Positions 36,028 through 44,075 of a DNA stretch of 64,000 nucleotides are shown piece after piece. Source of the stretch: Mucilaginibacter aquatilis (GTDB taxonomy: Bacteria; Bacteroidota; Bacteroidia; Sphingobacteriales; Sphingobacteriaceae); assembly GCF_009755275.1 (NCBI RefSeq), contig NZ_WQLA01000001.1, positions 62,001-126,000 on the forward strand. The letters are read 5' to 3'. Within the stretch, counting starts at the first letter, position 1; each line of letters opens with the position of its first letter. The position numbers were made by a program, and so were the translations under genes. The notes under the pieces were generated by a model. It had not been told where the DNA came from. It ran no database searches and worked only from the letters and a program-made list of their open reading frames with translations.

Positions 36028-36717
36028 ATGTATATCCTTAACCAGGCAAAGCCGCTTTATCTCATCCTTCCTTATGGGAAATGGTGGATACTTAAGTTGA
36101 TCGCCCACCTTCTCGGCTGTGTTGTCAGAGTACGCTATAACTTCCTCTTCATTTTCAGATGCCAACAGGCGCTTATACATACGGTAATCGCCCCATTCAA
36201 TGTAATACACCTCCCCTGGCAATATCTTCATATCATGTATAATTTTGAGCGCTACCCAACAGCCATTTTCCAGGTATGGATACATAGAGTGCCCCCAAAC
36301 GGGTAAGGCAAAGTCACACTCTTCAATTCCAGGGAAGTACATGTGCCCTACAGGCTGGCTGTCATTAATATCATTATATACCTCAACACCCGATGCAGTG
36401 GCAATTACCTCATACATTGGGATTCCCTGAAACTGTCGTGCCGGCGGCGCCTGCGGAGCCTTTAGTGGTGCCTGAGCTGTAGCTTGTTTTGGCTGCAGAT
36501 ATGAGCTATAAGTTTCTTTAAAAATTTTCAGCTTTTCTGTATCTATGTTTTGTCTGCTCTTGATTATTTCTGTAATTGAACTTGCAGAGTTAAAGCCTAA
36601 AACTTCAGCCAGCTCTGCGTTACCATTGAATGCCCGCCCCTTCAACTGATTATATAAAATAATGAACTCTAGTGTCTCAGGCCGAATTGTTTTTATTTTA
36701 ACTGATTTATTGTCCAT
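36010..36717 (-). CDS. CI-type repressor with S24 (LexA-like) peptidase domain
   Basis: The 235-residue protein has an N-terminal DNA-binding-type region (NAELAEVLGFNSASSITEIIKSR, about 33-55), a Pro/Ala/Gln linker and a C-terminal S24 domain. The catalytic Ser is in LPVWGHSMYPYLENGCWVAL (about S144) and the Lys in YRMYKRLL (about K182). It would keep phage genes off and self-cleave on DNA damage. ATG 36717 is chosen; a longer frame from 36792 would run through the divergent promoter. It faces the phage genes across the operator region at 36757-36777. Confidence 0.88.
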   Translation of the reverse strand: MDNKSVKIKTIRPETLEFIILYNQLKGRAFNGNAELAEVLGFNSASSITEIIKSRQNIDTEKLKIFKETYSSYLQPKQATAQAPLKAPQAPPARQFQGIPMYEVIATASGVEVYNDINDSQPVGHMYFPGIEECDFALPVWGHSMYPYLENGCWVALKIIHDMKILPGEVYYIEWGDYRMYKRLLASENEEEVIAYSDNTAEKVGDQLKYPPFPIRKDEIKRLCLVKDIHKKHNH

Positions 36718-36756
36718 ACTTATCGCAAATATGTGGATAACTTTTTCTTTATTAAT

Positions 36757-36777
36757 ACAGATATTTCTGTATATTTG
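36757..36777. promoter_or_regulatory. Operator/promoter of the repressor switch
   Basis: An inverted repeat ACAGA-TATT-TCTGT (36757-36770) abuts the plus-strand -7 box TATATTTG (36770-36777). A minus-strand near match CATATTTG lies nearer the repressor start. This is the layout expected of a divergent CI-type switch. Confidence 0.6.
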
Positions 36778-36864
36778 TTCTGTACAAAACAAAGAAATAC
36801 AAATTTACTGATTTTTACAAGTTATCTTCTTTATTTCTTACAAAAACAAATAAAATCAATTGTG

Positions 36865-37053
36865 ATGCACATAGCCTATTCGTCATTAACGAACTTTCAT
36901 ACCCATTCCAAACGTAACCGTACAAGAAATGAAATTGATAAGGTTTTAAAACTAAGGCACAAGGCTTATGAGGCGGCTTGCATCAAACACCGCGAAGAAA
37001 TAGCGGCGATACAAAAATATTTACCGGGCTGGCAGCCTGCTTTTGAAATGTAA
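36865..37053 (+). CDS. Small basic protein, first rightward phage gene
   Basis: The 62-residue basic protein reads HIAYSSLTNFHTHSKRNRTR and then a helix with EAACIKHREEIAAIQKYLPG. It begins 95 bases after the operator-linked -7 box. No family is recognised; small first genes of phage early operons are often regulators (Cro-like) or anti-repressors, but no HTH is evident here. Confidence 0.65.
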   Translation: MHIAYSSLTNFHTHSKRNRTRNEIDKVLKLRHKAYEAACIKHREEIAAIQKYLPGWQPAFEM

Positions 37054-37083
37054 TAAACTGCTCACATTAAATACACCAACACA

Positions 37084-37506
37084 ATGATACCAATGAACCA
37101 AAAAACCCGGAATGAACTCTGGTGGCTTATTATTTCGGTAGATTACAATTACAGCCGTATTGCCATAGCAGATCATGAGCTGATAGGGCAAACGCTTACC
37201 TTATGGCTTGAGGATAAGCAGGACTATAAAAATACGCTTGACGAGTGCCTTCAACTGCATATACCGGTTAAACACTTTACTAAGCTTATAAAAGCAGAGA
37301 ACTTGAACAGTTATGAAGGCACCAAAAGTCACCCTGTTAAAAACTACGTTTATAAAACGCGTGTAGCTATAAACAATCCTTTAAATTGGTATAATTACGA
37401 TGCCACAGCAACGGAGCAATCCTTCGCCCGTGAAAGCATGCTTAAATTAATACTTACACAGCTCGTTGAAACTGAAGTGTTTTGCCACGAATACAGCTTG
37501 GCCTAA
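37084..37506 (+). CDS. Hypothetical phage-region protein
   Basis: This 140-residue soluble protein starts IPMNQKTRNELWWLIISVDY, has many Leu, Asn and Tyr residues and a mostly helical pattern. It follows the small early gene by 30 bases in the same direction. Function unknown; an alternative start is the ATG at 37093. Confidence 0.65.
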   Translation: MIPMNQKTRNELWWLIISVDYNYSRIAIADHELIGQTLTLWLEDKQDYKNTLDECLQLHIPVKHFTKLIKAENLNSYEGTKSHPVKNYVYKTRVAINNPLNWYNYDATATEQSFARESMLKLILTQLVETEVFCHEYSLA

Positions 37507-37534
37507 TTTAGCAAAAGCAACACCTAATCTAATA

Positions 37535-38044
37535 CTATAAGCTCAATCGCTTTTCGAACGCTATAAATTGAAGACCGGGCTTTTTATTTAAGGTAATTTC
37601 ATCTCCGGGATGGTATCCGATTTTAAGAAATAAATTTTGCATAGGACGATTAACTAAATTAGTATCAAGCCTTAACAGCGGTATTTGCTTTTGTATAGCA
37701 ACAACTTCACATTGTTGCAACAGCAGAGCAGCTACGCCCTTACCTTGCATAGCAGGACTAACCGCTAACCTATGCGCTACAATTGCTGGTTCCGTAATAT
37801 CCCAACCAGGCACTTGCGCATATTCCGGCTCCTGGCCTTCAGTAATGGCAATGACACCGGCTATTTGGTTTTCAAACTCTGCAACCCATAAAAACCCATT
37901 TCGAATATCAGATTCAAAAACTTCAGCATTTGGATAGTTATTGTCCCACTGCCTGTTACCGGCAGCTTGCATAACCGGAACTACCTGCTGCACAAGTAGC
38001 ATTATAGAACTTATATCATTTATTGTTGCTAAGCGTACTTTCAT
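37535..38044 (-). CDS. GNAT-family N-acetyltransferase
   Basis: The 169-residue enzyme has the acetyl-CoA-binding motif A (RLAVSPAMQGKGVAALLLQQCE), a preceding beta strand (AGVIAITEGQEPEYA) and a LFLKIGYHPGDEI motif B end. Substrate unknown. It points against the phage genes, between early and packaging modules, which suggests cargo or a chromosomal gene inside the element. Confidence 0.9.
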   Translation of the reverse strand: MKVRLATINDISSIMLLVQQVVPVMQAAGNRQWDNNYPNAEVFESDIRNGFLWVAEFENQIAGVIAITEGQEPEYAQVPGWDITEPAIVAHRLAVSPAMQGKGVAALLLQQCEVVAIQKQIPLLRLDTNLVNRPMQNLFLKIGYHPGDEITLNKKPGLQFIAFEKRLSL

Positions 38045-38123
38045 TTAATAGTATTTTATAAAGAAGCCAATCGAAAAGGAAAAATCTATGAAAGGCGTTT
38101 TAACAGAAGATTTAAGATTAAGG

Positions 38124-38471
38124 CTATTGCTTGTTTTGCTCTTCTGTATTCTTTTCAATTTCTTGTGTACCTACGCCAACAAGCTCTTCGCTGTGTTCTT
38201 CGGCCTGTTCAGAGGTTGCATAGTTAAGTTTACGAAATCGCCATATAGCAAAGGCCGGCTCCTGATAGCGGTTGATAAGCTTAAAAAACTTTGGAAAATT
38301 ATGCACTTCTTCAAGCAAAATACCGGTTACAATTCCATTGTTGTCCAGTATTTCGCGTATGGTGTATTCTTTATCTTTGGTTATCCATATCTCAAAATCC
38401 TGACGAATCTCTTCCGCTTTGTCAGCATCTATTTTATCATTTATACAAACAACTTTATCACCAGGTCTCAT
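38124..38471 (-). CDS. Hypothetical protein, minus strand, ahead of the terminase genes
   Basis: The 115-residue protein starts MRPGDKVVCINDKI and has an N-terminal beta-rich part (EYTIREILDNNGIVTGILLEEV) and an acidic Glu/Gln-rich C-terminus. A GATATTTG near-consensus -7 box (38477-38484) lies 5 bases before the ATG at 38471, so I use that start. It diverges from the packaging operon and could be its regulator or cargo. No known family. Confidence 0.7.
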   Translation of the reverse strand: MRPGDKVVCINDKIDADKAEEIRQDFEIWITKDKEYTIREILDNNGIVTGILLEEVHNFPKFFKLINRYQEPAFAIWRFRKLNYATSEQAEEHSEELVGVGTQEIEKNTEEQNKQ

Positions 38472-38598
38472 GAGTGCAAATATCAAAAATTAAAAATTTG
38501 TTTAGGTAATTAAATCAAACTTCCCGATTGATAGCCTCACCCTAATGCTAAAAATATTTGCATTTTTCAATAATTATTCATACATTTACAATTATAAT

Positions 38599-39102
38599 AT
38601 GCCAATTGGCAACCCTATCATAATGCGATCTAATAAGTATATTTTGTTCCAAAAGGCGCATCATTTACGTGCCAGGGTAGCCGAATATTTTAACTACATC
38701 AAGGGGATTCATCACATTGAATTACTTCCGTTTAAAGCAACAGCCAAAAGCACACCTGAAATGCGCGAACAACGTGTTTGGGATAGAGAGCCTCAACCTC
38801 CTACGCTTAGTGGTTTAGCTTTATTTTTGGGTTTTGAAAGCCTGCAAGCATTCCTGTTATATGAACAGAATGGGGCTTATGCATCAACTTTAAAACGCGC
38901 ACGTTTGCAAATTGAAGCTGAATATGAAAAGCAGCTCAGTGGTCAACCCGCCACAGGAGCAATTTTTGCTTTAAAGAGCTTGGGGTGGATGGAAAAACAA
39001 GCCGAAAAAGACGGCTCTACATCTGCCCTTAACACCCTTCGTATTGAAATTGTAGCAACCGGCCCTACCCCTGCTCAGCACGAGCAGGAAGTTACTTTGT
39101 AA
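38599..39102 (+). CDS. Phage terminase small subunit
   Basis: This 167-residue protein lies directly before the large terminase. It has an HTH-like block PPTLSGLALFLGFESLQAFL in which a DNA-packaging HTH recognises the site, and a long helix LKRARLQIEAEYEKQL, followed by FALKSLGWMEKQ, all typical of small terminase proteins in Bacteroidota phages. ATG 38599 is chosen from several in-frame ATGs; one at 38623 is an alternative. Confidence 0.82.
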   Translation: MPIGNPIIMRSNKYILFQKAHHLRARVAEYFNYIKGIHHIELLPFKATAKSTPEMREQRVWDREPQPPTLSGLALFLGFESLQAFLLYEQNGAYASTLKRARLQIEAEYEKQLSGQPATGAIFALKSLGWMEKQAEKDGSTSALNTLRIEIVATGPTPAQHEQEVTL

Positions 39103-39185
39103 TCTAAGGATAGCACTGTAGTTGAGTGGCGTAATTCTAGGTATCCTTCTCTATTTCTTATTAAAATTTACGCGAGTCACACGCT

Positions 39186-40394
39186 ATGCAAACATCAGTA
39201 TTGTTTAAATTTAATTATGACAGCAAAGCTCAGATAATTGTAAATCAAGGCGGCACAAGCTCGGGTAAAACATATGCTTTGATACAGGTTTTGCTGGCAT
39301 TGGCCTGTGAACAACCAAAACAAGTAATTACTATTGTTGGGCAGGACATCCCGAATTTGAAATCTGGCGCTATGCGCGATGCGCAAACTATAATAAGCCA
39401 GTGGCCAACCTTGCAAAGTGCTGTCAAATCATTCAATAAGTCTGACCGCGTATATGAACTACAAAACGGCTCATTAATTGAGTTTAAAAGTTACGACAAC
39501 GGGCAAGATGCAAAAAGTGGTAAACGTGATTATCTCTTTATAAACGAGGCCAATGGTATTACCTGGGATATATACACAGAACTTGCCCTGCGAACGCGTA
39601 AACGTGTCTATCTTGATTACAACCCTAACGCTGCATTTTGGGTACATGATGAGTTGCTGGGGAAACCAGGCGTTGAACTATTGATATCAGACCATAGGCA
39701 CAATCCGTTTTGTGACGAGCATACAAGGCAAAAAATTGAAAACTTACAGCAGTCTGACCCAGAACGATGGAAAGTTTATGCGCGGGGACTCACCGGTAAG
39801 ATAACCGGTTTAGTTATAACCAATTGGGTGGTTTGCGAAGCTATACCTACTGATGCCAAAAAACTTGCCTGTGGTCTTGATTTCGGATTTACCAATGACG
39901 AAACCGGCTTATTGGAAGTATATAAGCAAAACGGCGAGTTGTGGGTAAATGAACTTTTGTACGAAACCGGGCTTACCAACCAAGACATAAGTGAGCGTAT
40001 GGCCGCTGCCAATGTCAACAAAAATGTGGAGATCATAGCAGATAGTGCCGAACCTAAATCAATTGAAGAATTAAGGCGGTTAGGTTGGCGCATTACCGGA
40101 GCAAAAAAAGGTAACGACAGCATCAAAAACTCTATTGATATTTTGCGCAGGTATCGAATTAATGTTACCCGAAGCAGTGTGAATTTGCGGCGCGAGCTTG
40201 GCCGTTACCAGTGGAAGACAGATAGTGCAGGCAAAACATTAAATGTACCAACCGATAGCTGGAACCACTTGATTGACCCGTTGCGTTACGTTGCTCTAAA
40301 CAAATTAAACATAAACGGCAGCAGCACAGCCCGTACCCGCCTGCCCTACTTACCTCAAAACCCTGCATTTAATGATGTTGGCGGGTTCATGTAA
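39186..40394 (+). CDS. Phage terminase large subunit
   Basis: The 402-residue packaging motor has a Walker A motif GGTSSGKT (about 22-29), a Walker B region YLFINEAN (about 115), and a C-terminal RNase H-like nuclease starting CGLDFGFTNDETGL with a late Asp in WNHLIDPLRYV. It belongs to the PBSX/T4-type terminase group. It cuts and pumps DNA into proheads. The next gene starts 52 bases after it. Confidence 0.94.
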   Translation: MQTSVLFKFNYDSKAQIIVNQGGTSSGKTYALIQVLLALACEQPKQVITIVGQDIPNLKSGAMRDAQTIISQWPTLQSAVKSFNKSDRVYELQNGSLIEFKSYDNGQDAKSGKRDYLFINEANGITWDIYTELALRTRKRVYLDYNPNAAFWVHDELLGKPGVELLISDHRHNPFCDEHTRQKIENLQQSDPERWKVYARGLTGKITGLVITNWVVCEAIPTDAKKLACGLDFGFTNDETGLLEVYKQNGELWVNELLYETGLTNQDISERMAAANVNKNVEIIADSAEPKSIEELRRLGWRITGAKKGNDSIKNSIDILRRYRINVTRSSVNLRRELGRYQWKTDSAGKTLNVPTDSWNHLIDPLRYVALNKLNINGSSTARTRLPYLPQNPAFNDVGGFM

Positions 40395-40446
40395 GCTCCT
40401 AAAACAAATCCTTAAAAAGGAAGCCCATGTATTAAAACAACTTATA

Positions 40447-41172
40447 ATGATTCAAAAATATTTTAAAACCATTACTGGCGAACTTAGCATATCCATTCCT
40501 GAAAAGCTGGATGAAATTAGCCTGGGTCAGCTGATGGCCTTACAGTCTGCAAGCAAGCTGTCTGATCTTGATGCTATCCAAATACTTTCAGGTGTTCCGC
40601 TGGAAAACTTAAAGCAGGTTCAAGACTTTAACGACTTTGAAGAGTTCAATGAAACTGTAGCAACGTTGGCTTTACAAATCAGTAGCTTGTATAACAGCAA
40701 CCAAATACCTGATGACGTAACGTTCAATATTGACAACAAATTAAAAAAAGTTAAGGTATTTAAAAACCTAAGCATCGAACCTGCGGGAGCATTCATGGCA
40801 GCGCGTGATATTATAGTTGAGGAAATGACAAGGCACGCCGCGTCGAACAATGACGAAGACTGGCAGCAATCATTCACCCCGTCACTTAAAGCATGCAGTC
40901 TTATTTTAGCCAATTACTTTTATTGCCGGGCCACACAGCTACCATATGATGAAGAACTTGCCGAGCAATTTGCCACGGAAATTGAAAAGCAACCAATTAC
41001 AACCATTTTACCCATTGCCAAGTATTTTTTTTTGAGCTATCCAAACTTATCGAAACCGAAAACCGGCTTTTGGCATCGCCTTCGTCGGCTTTGGAACAGA
41101 GGGCTGGCATTAAAAATTTTGAAAAGTTCAGGTACATCAACACAGTTAATGCATTGGCCGGAGGCGATATAA
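40447..41172 (+). CDS. Phage protein with a probable -1 frameshift (tail assembly-type gene)
   Basis: The zero-frame product is 241 residues: a helical protein with ELSISIPEKLDEISLGQLMA at the start and IDNKLKKVKVFKNLSIEPAG in the middle. At 41025-41033 a T9 run contains the heptamer T TTT TTT in register for -1 slippage. After it the zero frame turns basic and odd (GFWHRLRRLWNRGLALK), while the -1 frame gives a normal protein ending at 41291. Start ATG 40447 is used; upstream codons overlap the terminase. Possible roles are tail assembly chaperone or a broken gene. Confidence 0.7.
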   Translation: MIQKYFKTITGELSISIPEKLDEISLGQLMALQSASKLSDLDAIQILSGVPLENLKQVQDFNDFEEFNETVATLALQISSLYNSNQIPDDVTFNIDNKLKKVKVFKNLSIEPAGAFMAARDIIVEEMTRHAASNNDEDWQQSFTPSLKACSLILANYFYCRATQLPYDEELAEQFATEIEKQPITTILPIAKYFFLSYPNLSKPKTGFWHRLRRLWNRGLALKILKSSGTSTQLMHWPEAI

Positions 41173-41291
41173 CCAAGTGGCAGCTTATTTTAAACCTGCC
41201 TTATAATAAGGTACTTACCAAATTACTTTTAAACAAAACGGAAGCCGCCTTTCAAAAAAAATATACTGAGTTGCTAAGCAATCAGGGCTAA
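41025..41291 (+). other. -1 frame extension of the 40447 gene (frameshift product C-terminus)
   Basis: From the T9 run to TGA-like end TAA at 41289-41291, the -1 frame encodes about 86 residues: ELSKLIETENRLLASPSSAL, then FEKFRYINTVNALAGGDITK and KVLTKLLLNKTEAAFQKKY. It has no ATG of its own; only a TTG at 41070. The composition is that of a natural helical protein, so it is probably fused to the upstream gene by -1 frameshifting, giving about 281 residues. A single-base deletion in the T run is the alternative. Confidence 0.6.
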
Positions 41292-41327
41292 ACAAGCAAC
41301 CAACTTTTCTTCTAATAATAAGTAATC

Positions 41328-41777
41328 ATGCCAATTCGCTATCATATTTCAAAAATAACGCAAACATTAAGTAATACGCCTGGCTTTGCCTACGGCACTG
41401 CCAATGAACTCAATCAACTTGCCGACGATAAATCCTACCCTTGTGTATTTATGTACCCTCTGCAGGGTATTGATATGCATCCATCAATAAATGGCTCGGT
41501 AAGCAATACTTTCTCAGTATACCTCGAATTTTTATACAAGACCGACTTTGGGCAGTACACCGCCGATAATGAAACTTACGTTACACAAGCCTTAGCGCTG
41601 GCAAATGAGTTTTTAGTGAAAGCCGCAAAATATACCGACGGTAACAGCCGGTACTTTAAAATAACATCTGCTACAAAAGCCAAGTGCACTCCGGTTTATA
41701 ACAAGTATGATGTAAACACAACGGGCGTGGGTTTAACACTCACACTTCAATCGCAAACCTTCGGAACATTTAACTAG
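41328..41777 (+). CDS. Phage tail-type protein (hypothetical)
   Basis: The 149-residue protein starts PIRYHISKITQTLSNTPGFA and ends in a beta-rich part (TGVGLTLTLQSQTFGTF). The position, between packaging and large tail genes, suggests a tail terminator or minor tail protein; the sequence itself shows no motif I can name. ATG 41328 is 36 bases after the frameshift-frame stop. Confidence 0.7.
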   Translation: MPIRYHISKITQTLSNTPGFAYGTANELNQLADDKSYPCVFMYPLQGIDMHPSINGSVSNTFSVYLEFLYKTDFGQYTADNETYVTQALALANEFLVKAAKYTDGNSRYFKITSATKAKCTPVYNKYDVNTTGVGLTLTLQSQTFGTFN

Positions 41778-41813
41778 CCCTGCCCAACTTCCATTTACGC
41801 CAACACCAACACT

Positions 41814-43997
41814 ATGCCTAAATACGCAAAAGAAACCTTTTTAAATAAACGCACCGTTCACCCGTCTATACGGCCGGAGAAGCCGTTTCAGCTTGGAGAC
41901 ACAAGAATTGGTATAATTGACACTGAAGACCGCCCCTTAACCAGCACCGGATTACAAACTTACGCCGACGTTTATATAGAGCTATTTGATGAAAACGGCA
42001 GGGCAGTTGAAGGCAATTATTGTATCGTCCAATACGAAGAAATAATTAATGGTAGTTCGAATGATATACAAGAAATTGCTATACCGGGCACTAAAATTAT
42101 TATTGGCAAACAAACACTTATTGAAGATACTAGTGAAGATAATTACTACTACTATCGGCTGAAAGTTTATCCCAATGTAATTGAAAACAACGGTAGCTAT
42201 ACACCGCCTGGTGTTTGTGATACACGGATAAATACTGTAGTAATCGACAAAAAGGAAAGTGCTCCGGGTCGTAAAGACGGGCAGGTAACTATTGTTGCCT
42301 CATCTGGAGCGGGCGATTTACAGTATAGTCTTGACGGCATAAATTGGCAAACCAGCGAAACATTTAATAACCTTGCGGGTGGCGGATACACTGTTTATTG
42401 TAAAGATGCAGCAGGCTGCCCAGCTTCATATTATCTTACAGTTGATACGGTATTAAGCCTGCTTGTATCTGATCCATCTGTAATGTTAAACATCGGTAAT
42501 GTAAGCAGATGGAGCGCAGCTTTTAACCCAATTGTGTTTACTTATCAACGTCGTGATTTAAATGTGACAGCAGTTTTGCCTGCAAATTATGGCAGTCAAA
42601 CATCATTTAAAGTAAATGGAGCACTCAGCACAGGCAACATTATGTTGACTGCCAAGGATAAGATATATGTTAATGCAGGCTACTACAAAGGCGTTTATGA
42701 TGTTTACTATGTAAATCAAGCAACCAGCGAAGTTTGGATTGACCTGCCCTACACCGATTCACTTAATAACACCGGCTTTATTAACATCAATAAATTCCGG
42801 CCTTATTATGAAGTCCTAACGCAAATAACCTATCAAGATACCCTAACCGGTCTAATGAGCACAATAAACTGTGTACACCGGCCAAACACCCAAGGCTTAA
42901 TACGGGCAGACATTTCTAATTTTTTACAGAGCCTTTTGCAAGCCAAAGATGATATGGGCGCAGATAGGCCTAACAGTCGCGATTATAATTTAGGTGCTTG
43001 TTATCATGTAAAGTATACAGAAGGCTGGCAAGATCCATCAACGGGCGCAAATGTTAAATCGGCAAGTATAGCCATTGATACGCCTTACTACGTTACGTAC
43101 TCGGCCAGGCAGCTTGGCGATAGTTATGGCGGAAACATGGCTGCTTATGTGCCATTTAAGCAAGTTGATGCACCAAGTAAGCGCGCCAGATGGTTAACAG
43201 ATTTTGCAGAGCCTGTTTACTCGGCCGGTTACCCTTTTGATATTGGCTTCATATACGGTGACGACTTAGCGGGATTAAACCTGTATGCAGAAATTACAGC
43301 TCTTGATGTTAACAGGAATCCGTTGGGCACGCCTGCTACCACATACCTGCTTAACGAAGATGGATCATTCCTTTTACAGCAAGACAGTAGCAAACTTGTA
43401 ATTGTACGGCCACCCGTTACAAACAAACCATTTGTAACCGGGCTTGCACAGCGCATTGGCGTAAACAGGTTGCACATAAGCCAAAACTTTGACGTGTATG
43501 CCCGGTACTTCAAATTAGATTTAAAATATCGTGATGCTGATGATAATGAACATCAGGTTATGCAAACGCAAATTGTTCGTATTGATGATGCCATTGATTT
43601 GCAATCGGTATATCTCCGCTGGATAGGTCTTAACGGGGCTTGGAATTACTACCGCTTTGTATACAACCAGGAAATAACTTTAGATGTGCAAAATGCAGTT
43701 ATACTTAAAAAGCACGTTACCGATTGGGCAAATCACGATGCTATTGAAGATGTAATAAGTAAGAGCGCCGGGCTAAAGATGAAAGTTATAGCCGAAGATC
43801 TTGCCATTGCAGACATCAAAGGCTTGCAATCGTTAAAGTATTCGCCCAAAGTACAAATGCTCATCAATAAAAACCCGGTAAAATGGCAAACGGTAGTACT
43901 TAACACGGCTACCTTTGCCGAGTATGAAACGCGTAACGGCCAGGCACCTTTCAGCGTCACTTTCAATTTACCTGCACTAAATATTCAAACGCAATAA
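41814..43997 (+). CDS. Large phage tail protein with a SprB-like repeat
   Basis: The 727-residue protein is beta-rich. About residues 150-210 contain DGQVTIVASSGAGDLQYSLD followed by GINWQTSETFNNLAGGGYTV and KDAAGC, which fits the SprB repeat pattern (YSldG, tFsnL, GxYtV, DaaGC) of Bacteroidota adhesins. The rest is unrecognised. It lies between tail genes and precedes another large tail gene, so it is probably a tail/baseplate structural or adhesion component. Confidence 0.75.
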   Translation: MPKYAKETFLNKRTVHPSIRPEKPFQLGDTRIGIIDTEDRPLTSTGLQTYADVYIELFDENGRAVEGNYCIVQYEEIINGSSNDIQEIAIPGTKIIIGKQTLIEDTSEDNYYYYRLKVYPNVIENNGSYTPPGVCDTRINTVVIDKKESAPGRKDGQVTIVASSGAGDLQYSLDGINWQTSETFNNLAGGGYTVYCKDAAGCPASYYLTVDTVLSLLVSDPSVMLNIGNVSRWSAAFNPIVFTYQRRDLNVTAVLPANYGSQTSFKVNGALSTGNIMLTAKDKIYVNAGYYKGVYDVYYVNQATSEVWIDLPYTDSLNNTGFININKFRPYYEVLTQITYQDTLTGLMSTINCVHRPNTQGLIRADISNFLQSLLQAKDDMGADRPNSRDYNLGACYHVKYTEGWQDPSTGANVKSASIAIDTPYYVTYSARQLGDSYGGNMAAYVPFKQVDAPSKRARWLTDFAEPVYSAGYPFDIGFIYGDDLAGLNLYAEITALDVNRNPLGTPATTYLLNEDGSFLLQQDSSKLVIVRPPVTNKPFVTGLAQRIGVNRLHISQNFDVYARYFKLDLKYRDADDNEHQVMQTQIVRIDDAIDLQSVYLRWIGLNGAWNYYRFVYNQEITLDVQNAVILKKHVTDWANHDAIEDVISKSAGLKMKVIAEDLAIADIKGLQSLKYSPKVQMLINKNPVKWQTVVLNTATFAEYETRNGQAPFSVTFNLPALNIQTQ

Positions 43998-44075
43998 GCA
44001 ACGCCCGTTCGGTAATCTTCCAGTTTACCCTTCCGCTTTGTATAAGCTTAAACACAACCGCCAAGCTAACATTTT

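Noticed and set aside
41040..41110. RNA structure after the slippery run
   Set aside because: No stable stem-loop of a convincing size was found at the usual distance; only short GGC/GCC pairings.
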